Shown one piece after another: positions 10,969 to 22,385 of a stretch of DNA of 64,000 nt (the first letter of the stretch is position 1; each line of letters opens with the position of its first letter). The translations under genes and the position numbers were made by a program. The DNA lies in assembly GCA_963971575.1 (NCBI GenBank), contig OZ020611.1, forward strand, positions 208,795,324-208,859,323, in the 5' to 3' direction. The stretch is from Liopterus haemorrhoidalis (lineage: Eukaryota > Arthropoda > Insecta > Coleoptera > Dytiscidae). Under the pieces are notes generated by a model. That model was not told the origin of the DNA and did no database searches. It saw only the letters and a list, made by a program, of their open reading frames with translations.

Positions 10969-12333
10969 GTGATGCGCATGATTCTTCCTAAATTGGGTAA
11001 TACCCCTCCAACTAGTCCACCAGCTGATAAAGTAGAAGAACCAATCAAAACTCCCATCAAACAAGAAAAACCAGCATCGCCTCCACCACAAAAACCAGAT
11101 CCAGAACCCGTCAAAGAAACTCCAAAAGTATATCAATACAGAGGACCGCCATCTATAAACTTGGGTACATGGTCAGATAGACCTAAAAGTCAAATATCCC
11201 TCAAGGAAGATAAGGATTATAAAATTAGTAACATAGGAGCTATGAAAGCAAAATTTAGCTCACAAACAAATGTGAATGCAGAAGTAAAAAAAGATAATGT
11301 AGGTAGTGTAAATATTAGAGTAAACAGTGTTGAATCGAAGGACCAAGTTGATTCTGGAAAACTAAATATTAAAATCAACGAACCAAGTAAAACGATTATA
11401 AATCAAAGTCCTGGAAATGTGATTATTAAGATAGGAAATACAAACAACGAAGAAACAAAACCAGAAAGTAAAAATTTTTACTCTCGATTCTTAAATCAAA
11501 CAACAGCGGCTGGTTATCGAAAGCCATTGGGTAATATTAACGGTGAGAATAAACCTCGACCACGTTCAATTGCGTTTGATTCATCATGTCCTGATATATC
11601 CAGAGTACCAATTGTAAGAGCGGTAGAGTTAAAAAAAACCTACAAAGAAGCACAAAAATCAGTCACGCAAATAACACATACAGATGATGGATATATTCCA
11701 AATGGAGATGGTCCGAAGAGCTTCGATATACCCGAGAAAAGTAGTACGTTAGGTAATAGGTATTCTAGTGTTTATGTTAGTTCAGAAAATATTAACAGTA
11801 ACAAAGCACAAAGCTTCTACTCGAAACCTGTGTCTCGAGTGAATAGCTTTGCTTTCACAAGACCTACTAATAATACTCCAGTAGTAAAGGGCTTTAGAAT
11901 ACCTCAAGATACAAATACGGATAATAACAAACCTAGCTGGCAAAGTAATCATTATGGCACATTACCTGCTAAGCCAGTATCATCTCAAAATAACATTCCA
12001 TTCTCACAGCATCATCTCAAACGTACTAATCATTTGAATCAGTTTGATAAATTTAGTAATAATAATTCTACCCCAATAGAAAAAGTCGTCTTAAGAAGTA
12101 CGGGCAATAGAAACATCCAAACAAGAAATTCAACTGGTAGTTTTAATACTGTTGGTTTACCAAATGGTAATGCTTCTATACCTGAACCACCAGTTCCACC
12201 CCAGCTACCTAAAATTACTTCTGTAAAGAAAAAACTATCGAGACAGATCGAACCAGTCGCAGATCCAAGAGATCAGCTACTCAACGCAATTAGGAACTTC
12301 GGTGGAAAATCAGGATTAAAACCTGGGAAATAA
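10969..12333 (+). CDS. Cobl-like protein, last coding exon with WH2 motif
   Basis: The acceptor TTTTTTTAAG ends at 10968 and the exon starts in phase 0 (VMRMILPKLGNTPPTSPP). A Pro-rich segment (about 11002-11110, PPTSPP and KPASPPPQKPDPEP) could bind SH3 or profilin. At 11137-11226 lies YRGPPSINLGTWSDRPKSQI, a conserved-looking block. The C-terminus (12262-12330) reads DPRDQLLNAIRNFGG then KSGLKPGK, matching WH2 spacing: an amphipathic LL..I helix followed by an LK linker that binds monomeric actin. With the middle-exon motif this suggests an actin nucleator or regulator of the cordon-bleu family acting at the cell cortex. TAA at 12331-12333 ends the protein. Other WH2 proteins remain possible. 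Confidence 0.7.
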   Translation: MMRMILPKLGNTPPTSPPADKVEEPIKTPIKQEKPASPPPQKPDPEPVKETPKVYQYRGPPSINLGTWSDRPKSQISLKEDKDYKISNIGAMKAKFSSQTNVNAEVKKDNVGSVNIRVNSVESKDQVDSGKLNIKINEPSKTIINQSPGNVIIKIGNTNNEETKPESKNFYSRFLNQTTAAGYRKPLGNINGENKPRPRSIAFDSSCPDISRVPIVRAVELKKTYKEAQKSVTQITHTDDGYIPNGDGPKSFDIPEKSSTLGNRYSSVYVSSENINSNKAQSFYSKPVSRVNSFAFTRPTNNTPVVKGFRIPQDTNTDNNKPSWQSNHYGTLPAKPVSSQNNIPFSQHHLKRTNHLNQFDKFSNNNSTPIEKVVLRSTGNRNIQTRNSTGSFNTVGLPNGNASIPEPPVPPQLPKITSVKKKLSRQIEPVADPRDQLLNAIRNFGGKSGLKPGK

Positions 12334-12886
12334 TGTATATGTTAGAGTATTTAGATTTATGTCGGGTTTTGTAAATGTGTATAAACATGTTAAGTATGTG
12401 GGAACACACCATAGTCATTACCTTTTATGTTTTAGTCATTTATTTAGATTCTATTTATGTCTATTATACAAGCTCAATAATACTACTTATTAATTTAACT
12501 TTGTTATTAATTCTTGTTGTGCATTTATGTAATATCCATATATACGTAATTTGAAGCAATATTTGAAAAAAAATAGTGGTTATTATATTCAAGGGACCAA
12601 AGGTTGTAGGAAAGAATTCTATTTATTTCTTTAGATGGCGACTCTGTAGATTTTTTCCAGAAGTATTAGAACACTCTAGTCCATTTGCTTAATTTTATTA
12701 CCTTGAGAACACATTTGTAAAGAGACAAATATTTTTACTAGAAAATATTTTTCTTACTTGACTTACGTAGCAAATGGATTACAGTAACCCAAATGAATGT
12801 TTATGAAACATCTTTCCTTGTACTTATATGATACAGTATGACCATAGATTAATTTCAGGATACGTTCCCAGAATTTAAATCACTCG
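12334..12886 (+). other. Probable 3' UTR and downstream flank
   Basis: AT-rich sequence directly after the stop codon. No AATAAA was noticed close to the stop, so the polyadenylation site cannot be placed. No repeat was recognised until the palindrome at 12887. Confidence 0.4.
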
Positions 12887-13014
12887 TGGCTGGTTGCTAA
12901 AGTAAGAATTATCCTTAACTCGAGTTAAAATCATTTGTTTTTGTATGTTGTAGCATACAAAAACAAATGATTTTAACTTGAATTAGAGAAAACTCTTACG
13001 TTAGCAACCCGCCA
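12887..13014. repeat. 128-bp near-perfect palindrome (foldback), copy 1
   Basis: The arms start TGGCTGGTTGCTAAAGTAAG and pair with a right arm ending CTTACGTTAGCAACCCGCCA; the middle is ATCATTTGTTTTTGTAT, a short loop, then its complement. A second copy at 15650-15777 is about 95 percent identical by eye. Transcribed, it would form a hairpin of about 55 bp. It is non-coding, and no clear target duplication was found. Confidence 0.8.
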
Positions 13015-13339
13015 TCAATGAAATAACTGAGTTATTTTAATTTTGTCTAAATAGGTATAGGTGAAAATATAAATTGGACAATAATAATATTATTAAGACA
13101 CTTACGGAGCACAGAGCAACATCTTGATATCCCAAACATCACTTCGGAAGTTTCATTTAACTATACTATCCAGTCACCTCAGGGGTTGACTTAGGTGTTG
13201 TTCTAACAAGTCATTTTCAATGATTAATTTTTTATGAAAAGGAAAAAGAGTTCACGTGTATCATATTTGTTAATCATATTAAAACTATACAATTACCATT
13301 TCATTTTTATTAATACCAAAATTAATTTTGGTATCTTGG

Positions 13340-13815
13340 CAACCAAGTGCCTATATTTCTGTATTGTCAACTGACAATAACTGAAGCGCCTCTTGTGAGA
13401 TTTTGAGAAACTGACAGGTGGAGGATAGTCGAGTTTGTTTACTGTTGTTTTCATAGCGAGTTTTTAAAAAATGTCTTTAAAATTGCAAGAAAAATTAAAT
13501 GCGACGTGAATTGTTGTGTTTATCTTTGCAATGCAAAAGTAGGTCGTGATAGAGACCTAAGTTTTGATCGTGTTCCGAAACGTGGCAAAAAAGCCTTATT
13601 ACCTTCAATTATAACCCTAGAGGTTACTTGGGCACTGAGAAAACGGAAAATTTCATTTAACGCAACCCTCATATTGAATAATAAATTAATTTCAATAAAT
13701 ATCACATGAAGATACCATTGAACCTGTCAAAAATATCCTATCTGCGTCAGCCATGATGTACAATGCAGTGGCGCCTCTATCGGTAGTGTCAGATGACAAT
13801 AGTGCCTTTCAATTA
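13340..13815. mobile_element. Degraded TIR-like element with a THAP fragment
   Basis: Around 13362-13396 and 13767-13810 there are imperfect inverted repeats sharing ATTGTCA, CTGACA and AGCGCC/GGCGCC blocks. Between them lies a THAP zinc-finger-like N-terminus (13473-13709). THAP domains are the DNA-binding part of P-element-type transposases, so this may be a P-like relic, but the ends are too degraded to be sure. Confidence 0.4.
13473..13709 (+). pseudogene. THAP zinc-finger N-terminal fragment
   Basis: The frame reads KIKCDVNCCVYLCNAKVGR followed by DRDLSFDRVPKRGKK. This fits the start of a C2CH THAP domain, where a CC..C cluster is followed by an LSF.R.PK motif. The second Cys and the His that complete the zinc site are missing, and after about 40 residues the sequence drifts to a stop at 13707-13709. 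It has no ATG in frame. It is a broken remnant, of transposase or host THAP origin. Confidence 0.5.
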
Positions 13816-14179
13816 AGAGGATGAGCTATCCAGTACAAAGTTGCACCTAATACGCTATTTTGTACGTCTCTCTTAAGCCAACATTTTTCAATATTGTCGA
13901 AACAATTTGTTTTAAGGAATAGCTAAAATGCAACTTATTGGAAGAACATTTTGAATTTGTTAATTGTTTTGTTAATTACATTACAGAGATAAAAATCTGC
14001 AAATGTATTGCCAGAAAGGTGTAATTTAAAGCTTCTTTAATTAGTGTTTCAAATTTGGTTGCTTTATGATTTATAATAAATTCTATAGAATGACGCACAA
14101 TTTGTGCTTTTTAGTCAAAAAATTGGCTGATCTTGTACGCCACCAGCAAAAAAAAAACAAACTTATTTCTGTTGGTTCC

Positions 14180-14320
14180 TCTCATGAAGTTCCAGCCCTA
14201 GTTATGCCACTTGGTAGTACGTTCCTGTACCCCAACCCGCTGTACTGTTGTTGTCGGAATGGGTTCTCATTCTGTTAAGTGCCTGAATAAAATAAATAAA
14301 TAAATAAGCAAATAAATAAA
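14180..14320 (+). repeat. Possible 3' end of a LINE or SINE with (AAATA)n tail
   Basis: A GC-richer stretch (GTTCCTGTACCCCAACCCGC near 14221) runs into GCCTGAATAAAATAAATAAA and further AAATA repeats. This arrangement is typical of a retroposon 3' end. No coding motif was seen. Confidence 0.35.
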
Positions 14321-14418
14321 ATAAGCCTGTATTTCAGTGCTGATATTCCAGATACATTCTTAATTTTTATAATAGTCCAAAAATATATATGTCTGTTCAT
14401 AACGCCATTTCATTTAGG

Positions 14419-14644
14419 CAGTGGCGCACCCAGGAATTTTTGTTGGAGGGGGGCCGGAAGACAAAATTATTTAAATTATGAATAAAGTTCACACTTTTAA
14501 ATTTCAAGTGATGATCTAAAAAAAAAGGTCCTCACGTCTAAAATACAAATGACGACCTAAAAAAAAAAGGTCCTCTATTTTATAAATTTTCTAGTGTGTT
14601 TGTGTGTTTTTATTTTTATTTCATTCCTTCTTAGTGCGCCACTG
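14419..14644. mobile_element. hAT-type MITE, CAGTGGCGCACCCAGG family, copy 1
   Basis: The left end CAGTGGCGCACCCAGGAATT is mirrored by GTGCGCCACTG at the right. The 8-bp target duplication CATTTAGG is exact on both sides (14411-14418 and 14645-14652), a hAT hallmark. The interior has two direct copies of a GGTCCTC..AAATACAAGTGATGACCT-like unit, expanded in the relative at 32614. Confidence 0.85.
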
Positions 14645-14652
14645 CATTTAGG

Positions 14653-15508
14653 GTACATTCGATTTGACGCACCGAGTGCACCAAGCACGTTCTGTATACT
14701 CAAACTTGTTCGATTTGACGCTCGAACACTCAATTACATTCGTTTTGCGGTCGAGGGTGTATTTAGAGTGCGTCTAGGTGTCCGGGGTTTTAAGTCCGGG
14801 CATATAGGGTTTGACGGAAAAAGGTGGAGGAACGGTGGGAAAAATACTACATTTTTGTATTTGTGACGTTTCGAAAGCTGTTTTGTGTTTATAAACACAG
14901 CATCAAAATAATTAAATACACCGTGCATAACACTAACATGAAAGAAACAGGGTTATGTTCTATATGTAAATTTATAGGAGGTCTCAATATTGGCAAGGTA
15001 CGATAATGCTATCATAAGCTGTTTCTCGAGTTTTGTTTCGGGATTTCCCCCTGGTCACAGATGCAGTTTTCCAAGAACAGTTTCGAAAACTGTAGGAGAT
15101 ATTATCCGACTCAATTTGTAATGCGAAACTAGATCTGGTTACTGTTGTGGTGTAAACAGACTTTGGCGTATCCGTGTGAATCAATACTATGATAATGTTA
15201 TAAATGTATTGTCAATATACAACATAAAAAATGAACTTTCCTTGTTAGTTACGTATTACAAAATGAGACAGATAATACCCGAAAATGTGATTTGAAATGT
15301 TGATCTGTAAAATTTGGCACAGTATTTTCTGCAAACCCCCACGCTTTTTCTAAAATTACTTGTTCAGATTCATCATTGCAAAATAATTCAACGGCAAACC
15401 GAAGTATATAATTTTGATTCATGACTAATGTGAACTAATCTGACAGTAAAAACGCCGCCAACAAAACAAAATTGTAGGCTTAGATTTTTTAAACCTTACG
15501 TCACTATT
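14653..15508. other. Region without recognised genes
   Basis: GC content is higher than the surroundings and short frames exist on both strands (for example 14594-14866), but none shows a recognisable domain or splice context. Confidence 0.4.
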
Positions 15509-15645
15509 GCCCGGTTTTACAATCAACTGTTAAGGTTCTGGCTAGTGGTTACCGTGGAAACATATGGTAATTATTATATTGCAAATATGTCGTTAGTCAA
15601 TGATTTGAGCTAACCAACAGGTAACCATAGATTATAAAACCGACC
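15509..15645. mobile_element. Small MITE-like inverted-repeat element
   Basis: GCCCGGTTTTACAATCAACT at the left partly mirrors ATTATAAAACCGACCC at the right, and the interior has GTGGTTACC/GGTAACCA pairing. It abuts the palindrome at 15650. The target duplication is unclear. Confidence 0.5.
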
Positions 15646-15649
15646 CTTG

Positions 15650-15777
15650 TGGCCGGTTGCTAACGTAAGAATTATCCCTAACTCGAGTTAAAATCATTTG
15701 TTTTTGTATGTTGTAATATACAAAAACAAATGATTTTAACTCGAGTTAGAGAAAACTCTTACGTTAGCAACCCGCCA
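15650..15777. repeat. 128-bp near-perfect palindrome (foldback), copy 2
   Basis: This is the same unit as 12887-13014. The arms GGTTGCTAACGTAAGA and TCTTACGTTAGCAACC are exact complements. The middle ACTCGAGTTAAAATCATTTG pairs exactly with the other arm, leaving a loop of about 8 bp. Only about four arm mismatches were seen, so it is younger or better conserved than copy 1. Confidence 0.85.
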
Positions 15778-17807
15778 TTAGTCAGTGTTCTATTCATGAC
15801 GTCACCATTAACTGTTCGCTCAGCGCTCGCTCTACCCTGTGCAACTCGAATGTACCCTTAGGAGTAATATTGCTTCACAATACAATACACAAAATGTTTG
15901 AATAATATTCATACATAAATGAATCATATGTTGATATTTTTCAATAGTGATCACTAAACATTATTAAATATTACTAGACCTCCTTTTCACTTTTAACAAG
16001 TTGGGTGTAAAAAATTAAAGTATTATATTTTGGAACTACAAGAAATTTCAGAATGCTACGAAAAACTTTTATTAGAGTGAAATGTGTTCATTCAGTGCGC
16101 TAATAAATATGAACTCGCAAATCTGAGGTCCAAAAATGTACCTCAACTGTCTCAAACCTACTTGATTTATGTATATGTACCCCATAGCACTAAGCCTTTT
16201 AATGAACATACGAAACTACTATTCAGTGTTACTAAAAAAGTGTTTTGATATTCATCGTATACTCAGTTTCAATGAATCATTGAAAATTACTTGAAACTGA
16301 ACTTGTACTGTGTTTTTTACATCACATTTTATCAAATTAGTCATTTTAAGAAATTTATATATTGTACATAAAAATTTACAAACTGTCCTAGAAACTGCAT
16401 TGTTTTCGAGTTAATTCCAATCTACCAGTTTTTTTTTTTTTTATATATAATTGTATTGTTACGTAAACGAATGTTACTACCTCTGTGTTTAAATTGTTTA
16501 ACTCAATTTGGCTTCAAACGAATTATAAATCAAATAAAAAGACAATATTTAAACAGTATTTTAATTTTTTTCAACATAGAGAGAGTATGTTGAACAACAA
16601 TTTCCAAGATCAAATAAAACCAATTAAAAAAAAAAAAAATGAACAACAACACAATTCGTAAATTGTCCCATCATGGTATAAGGTTAAAAATTTATATCTA
16701 ATAACTGTGCGTCTCTTTCTTTATTAACCACTTACAGAGATCAATCTGAACTGCGGTATCCTGATACCTCTTCACCATTTTCTCGCATATTGAACAACTT
16801 TTCGCAGTAAATAGTTATCAGATGTGTTTGATTGCGGGGATTGATAAGGGACTAATAACACTTCGGATTTCCATATGTGACTACGCTTCAAGCCTCGTCA
16901 TTTGAACTGGAGTTAGACAGGCTACTGCGCATGCTAGAAATTTTCGTACGAACCAAATCATGATCAGAAAATAGAGATTAGTCTCCATTGACATAAATTA
17001 CATTTCTAACTGTAAATATATTTAGTTGGAAAAGTTTATTTTTTATAATCAGTAGGAGTTAAGGGTGATGTTTATGAATTCGAATTGGTTCTGTACCGTA
17101 CGAAAATATTTTTCAAATTTGCTCTGGTCAACTGACTACAAATTTGCAAATTTTATTTGGAAATTGGTCAACTGACTGTGTCAGAAACAGACATAGAATT
17201 ATTTTAAATGAATTTGGGATTTAATTAGCTAATGAACATGTTGATCCCTGAAATACATTCTTCTAAATTTTATAACTTCTGGAAAAAATCTTTAGTTAGT
17301 ACTAAGGAGTCTGCTAATATGTCTTAACTCGTACTCATGTATCTATACTTTATTGAGTGATTAAATTTATTTATGATACTATTTTCAACTTAAAATTGCT
17401 CAACTAACTAAACTATAGTATACCTTCTTGAAAAGTAAACTTATATGTTATTTGTTAAAAAGTGTAAAAATTAAATTTGTTGAATTCGAATTAAATTTAA
17501 TTTAATTAATTTACGATTTTTTTTTGAAGATTTGAAAATAGTATTTAATACGATTTTTCGTAATTATAAATTATTTTGTACATTTATTTTTTAAAGATTT
17601 TGATATAATTTAACTTGAACATTTTGTAGAAAAGTTCGTATTTAATTTGCAAAAAATATGCCTTGTTTGACTGATTTGTGTCATAGTTTACTTTACTGAG
17701 ATTAAAAAAATGTTAAAATATTAACTGTATTTTGTTATATACTCCCCCACCCCCGTTTCATATTTTACAGCGCAAGAAATGGATTTTAATATTAAGGTAA
17801 GTCAAAT
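15778..17807. other. AT-rich region, nothing recognised
   Basis: About 2 kb with homopolymer T and A runs. No open frame, splice-like exon or inverted repeat that could be named was seen. Confidence 0.4.
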
Positions 17808-17809
17808 TA

Positions 17810-18215
17810 CAGTCTGTTCCAAACGATTAAGCGGAACTAGATTTTGCAATCTAGTTACTTTCATCGTTTAAATCGTGCCTTTCGGCCGTTTTGTTTAAGC
17901 TTTGTAAATCATACTTACAATAAACATTTTTTGGTTAAGGTTAATATCATTTTAAAATGTCATTTTCTTTATATTTTGATTTTTGTGTCATTCTTAATAC
18001 AAATTTCGCATTTATTTATTTTTTTGTCATTAAAATATCCAAAAAAAATATTTAATTTTGACATATGTCATTCGTTTCCATGGTTTCATTGTTGGAATTT
18101 TAAATTTTGACATCCCAACGTGAAAAATGAAATAACCCAAGCAAGGTCCCTTCTCGTGACAACCTAAAAGAACTAAATTCCCATTTAGTTCCGCTTAACC
18201 GTTTGGAACAGACTG
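17810..18215. mobile_element. TA-flanked MITE, CAGTCTGTTCCAAACG ends
   Basis: The left end CAGTCTGTTCCAAACGATTA and the right end (complement CAGTCTGTTCCAAACGGTTA) share about 30 bp. TA flanks both sides, as in Tc1/mariner-class insertions. A related element lies inverted at 54170-54574: both contain the block AAGCAAGGTCCCTTCTCGTG or its complement. The single long frame inside is not conserved. Confidence 0.8.
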
Positions 18216-19345
18216 TATGTATAGTTTCAAACCAGCAACATCAGTAAAACCAGAAATACATTATTTTGAAATTATTTTTAGAAATGTTTATAAATTATTT
18301 ATTACATTATTATTATTATTTATTGAAAACAAGTCTCTTGAATTTTATTTTCAAATTTCTCTAAGTGGTGACAAGCATCTAACGATCCCGCACGTCATAT
18401 ATGGGATGATTTTGAGTTGAATACACACAGCTGCAACCTAAACCCTGGCGCTATGTGAAAATTAGGCCAGATCCCGAACTCGAACAAACCAGAAATCAAT
18501 CAGACCTGCAGATCAGCGAAATAGCAGAATTTCTACTAGCTGAAATGATAACAAAATGCCAATAAATGGAAAAAAACATTTTATTATTGTTATTATTATT
18601 ATCAAGGCCGGCGAGTTATATCGTTCACCCATGCGTATGGAATGGGGCGGGCCCCGCACTGGCGCAATGCAATTGCTAATGATAGCCCTGCAAAGTTTGT
18701 AACCGACTCTGTTTATTATTTGTCGAAAAACGTCCCTCAATTGTTCATAGATACCTGCTGCGGCTTGGTTAGTTAGTTACAATTCTTGTCTCTCTTTCTC
18801 CAAATTATCTCTCACAAACTAATCCCACACTATTAACTAGTGTAACAAATAGGTTTTACTTCTCTTAGGAGGTGTCTGTAGCTGTTCAATGATCAAAACA
18901 TAATTGTATTATGACGGTTTCTCCTCTCCTGTTACTCTTCCAGGAAACTATGAATTATTAGATAGCTAAGATGACCAAATTTTGAAAATTGTAACCAGAA
19001 TAAATAACGACCCCCCCCCAAGATTATATTTGCTTTCCATAAGCACATTAGCATTTAAAATCAAATTATTTCAAGTGTATGTTTAAATATACTTCTAGTA
19101 GTAGCTCGTGCTGAACGGACTGTTCCTATATATACCTAAGGTTCGTTTCGAAGCATTATACAGTAATGAATGTTTATCAATACAGACACAAGTCTTTTTA
19201 TCTAAGCCTTATCGGTAGAAGATTGATTGAACAATTTATCTGTTCTTAAACTCCGCACATAATTCATTTTAACGAAAATAAAAACGCTGTTAATGCACAT
19301 ACACACACAGCAACATGGTTTGCTGAGGTACTAAGTTGCAGTCAC
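18216..19345. other. Region without recognised genes
   Basis: It contains a (TTA)n-like stretch near 18578-18602 and a GC-rich patch at 18605-18680 (GGCGGGCCCCGCACTGGCGC), but no motif or repeat boundary that I recognise. Confidence 0.35.
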
Positions 19346-19353
19346 TCTACAAC

Positions 19354-20826
19354 CAGTGTTGTAATAGATACATTTGAAAATATATCTAGATACAGATACC
19401 TGAGGAAAAATGTATCTAGATGCAGATACAGATACAAATTTTAAAAAGTATCTAGATACAGATACATTTTTTTTTACAATGTATCTAGATACTTCAAGAT
19501 ACTTTTAAGGTACTTTCGGAAAAATGAAAACACCACAAAAAAAAGAAATAACTAGAGCAAGGAATATATTTGTTCACAATAAAAAATAAGTTATGCACTA
19601 TTATTACTCTTAAAATAAACACAAATAGCCTTTGAAGCTGTGTGTCAGAAATATTAACTAACTATATACCTATGTAATCTTTAAAAAAATCACTTTTTTA
19701 TTCCAATTTCAGCGGATATCTCGAACATTTTTTGTTCGATAGTAAATTACTGATTATTAAATGAGTATTTAGGATGACAAAAATAAAACGACAATTTTAT
19801 TTATTATATTTTTCTTTATTTAATTCACATTTATAAAATTAATTCTTATTCTTAGATAAGATAATTACTTAATGGTTGTTTTACTTAACCGTTGTTAATA
19901 AAATTATTTAATTTTTTTTTTTATTTATTATTTTTTTAAATTTATTCAGAGCTGGAAATACAATTACACTTTATTAAAATTTTATAGATAAAAATAAATT
20001 AAATAAATAAATAAATTATAAGTTTGAGAATTATGTTAAAATACAAGTTCTATATATAATTAATTAAATTTTGGAAAACATCCTTTTATTTTTTTCCTAT
20101 TTTTTTAAATAAAAAATAAAAAAAAAATAAAAAATAAAAGAATGTTTTCCAAAATTTAATTAATTACATATAGAACTTGTATTTTATCATAATTCTCAAA
20201 GTTATAATTTATTTAATTTATTTAATTTATTTTTATCTATAAAATTTTAATAAAATGTAATTGTATTTCCAGCTCTGAAAATGGCTTACGCCGAAACTAG
20301 TTAGCTAATTTTTTTTTTTTTTTTTAAATGAAATAATTTTATTAACAACGGTTACCCAAACCACCTTTAAATATAGTTACTAAACGTGTTTTTTTATTAT
20401 TATTATAGTATGCAAAGATAATTTTGCAAAGTAACTTGCCAGGCTGCAAGGGTTATACGCATTTCAAATGCGAAACATGTGGTGTACATATTTGTCTAAC
20501 AAAGATAAAAACCTTCTATAAATTTCATTTAAATTAAACTCTGATTGGTTAATTTAAACTTAAAATTCAAATATCTGAATGATGCTAAATGTTTTACCTA
20601 CTTGAAAAATCGTAAGGACATATTTTGTAAAAAGACCTTGAAAAAGACAATATAGGAAAGTATCTGAAAAAAGTACCTGAAATACAGATACTTAGATACT
20701 GATTTAAATATCTAGATACAGATACAGATACATATTTTAAAATGTACCTAGATACAGTAACTAGATACTTGCACAGTATCTAGTTACTGTATCTAGATAC
20801 AAATACCTAGATACATTACAACACTG
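19354..20826. mobile_element. Non-autonomous hAT element with GTATCTAGATAC arrays
   Basis: The inverted ends are CAGTGTTGTAAT. The exact 8-bp target duplication TCTACAAC lies at 19346-19353 and 20827-20834. Both subterminal regions are packed with GTATCTAGATAC and AGATACAGATAC motifs, probably transposase-binding sites. There is no transposase. A separate foldback (19888-20352) sits in the middle. Length is 1,473 bp. Confidence 0.85.
19888..20352. repeat. Long inverted repeat nested inside the hAT element
   Basis: The left arm, from CCGTTGTTAATAAAATTATT through TTCAGAGCTGGAAATACAAT to the centre near 20115, pairs with a right arm ending in CCAGCTCTGA and then AATAATTTTATTAACAACGG. Each arm is about 200 bp, extremely AT-rich and nearly perfect. 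It could be a nested foldback element or the hAT core. Confidence 0.75.
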
Positions 20827-21162
20827 TCTACAACCTACTATCTCTTATGGAAACAGACAAATTTCTTTGGGGAACTCGTTACTGCATATGCGTTCAATAT
20901 AAGTAGTGTGTTGGTGCTGTCTTGCATTTAAATTCAAACCACAAAACATCCATTCAAACCATCCTGCTAGCGTATATTAAGGTAGGAATTTAAAAGAAAG
21001 TGCTCGATGTTTTTTTGTAAATTATATGTTATAACTAATATATTGCGTTATTATTACAAACAATTAAATATCTTTTTCGTTATCTATTTTGGGTGTTACA
21101 CCAAAACAAAAGCCGATACTGATACTTTTATTGAAAATACTGCTTGTAAAGTATTTACATGC

Positions 21163-21310
21163 CGACCGGCGTAGCGTAGTGCTAGCACACATGCCCTGCG
21201 TTGCTAAGGTCTTGAGTTGGCATCCTGTTCAGGTATGGAATTTTCATCATGAAAAATGAGTATAGTCCTAGCTAATTGTCTTAGTAGCAAAGGCCATAAA
21301 CGTGAAATAA
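21163..21310 (+). repeat. tRNA-derived SINE, copy 1
   Basis: It starts GCCGACCGGCGTAGCGTAGT with an A-box-like TAGCGTAGTGCTAGC, then a B-box-like GGTCTTGAGTTGGCATCC, then a tail domain containing CCTAGCTAATTGTCTTAGTA that recurs in the copy at 51975-52140. It ends in an A-rich stretch. Pol III box spacing fits a tRNA-derived SINE. Confidence 0.7.
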
Positions 21311-22017
21311 AAAAAAAGTATCATACATCCTACTTTTATCATCTGAGCAGAGTGTGTTTACAAGACAATGAAACAAATTCGACGATTAGTTTTATATACT
21401 TGAGTACAAAGGATAAAATTCTTATTAATGTGTCGATTTTTTATGTTCATGTATCTACCCCGCTGTCCGTTTTAATTTCGTTCTCATTTAAAAAAAATCT
21501 TTATCCTCTTTGTGTAAATAAAGATTCTGTATTTACGAAAACAATTCTTTTTACTGGTTTGATTAAAATACCACACTCTCTCCCAAAAAAATCGTGTATA
21601 CGCTACTGAGTGCATGTGTAATATTTACGAATAATCTATATTAATTGGTCATTAAAAAGGGATTAAATAATTGTATAATGAGATAAAAATGCATGTATAA
21701 TTTAAGCAACATTGTCACTTAGATATGAGTACATAAAGATGCTTTTCCTTTCTTCTGACTGCTTTCGTAACATATATTTTTTTTTTTTTAATAAAGATTC
21801 TTTATTGTCTGTTTATAAAATACTTACATATTAAGGTGCGTACTGACTTGAGCATTTGTACGCGCACGGATTATGTGTGCGCACAAATGCTCAGGTGAGT
21901 ACGAGGTATAATTTGTGTGCGCGTACAGTAATCCTTCCACGAATGCTATCCATAGCTTGTCGGTCCCACCGATAAGATCAAAGAACTTGTGCGCTCAGTG
22001 TGTACGGGTTTATACAG

Positions 22018-22275
22018 TCATTTAATTGTGCGCGTAAATTTAAGTAAACACCAGTAAATATTCAACATGGAATGGAGTAAAAATGTATTGTATGCTGGTA
22101 AACGAATCCCCAGTTGCAAAAAACGTAGGGTTATGGCTAATCGTTCTTTCGCGGGAACAGCCCTTATAAAACTTGTCTTTCTCCCAATTTTATGAGCAAC
22201 TTTATTAACAAGTAGTTCAAAATCTGCCGCTGACATTCGAACAAAATTTTGAATTTGTCCACTAACCTCTTACAT
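22018..22275 (-). pseudogene. HARBI1-like nuclease fragment
   Basis: The minus strand encodes QIQNFVRMSAADFELLVNKV followed by TSFIRAVPAKERLAITLRFL and QLG. The pattern MS..DFE.L...V...I and then RLA.TLRFL..G is the N-terminal part of PIF/Harbinger nucleases. The catalytic DDE residues are not present. The frame then drifts and stops. It confirms the superfamily of the surrounding element. Confidence 0.8.
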
Positions 22276-22385
22276 TTGCAGTTCTGCTAGCAAACTTAAA
22301 CTATTGTATATTTCCCTGCTTCTATATAGTTCTGTCATCCACCACCGTTTTTTTTTTTTTTTTTTTACTAAGTCTACTATGGCCA

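Noticed and set aside
14594..14866. 90-residue open frame
   Set aside because: Begins inside a hAT MITE and shows no recognisable motif.
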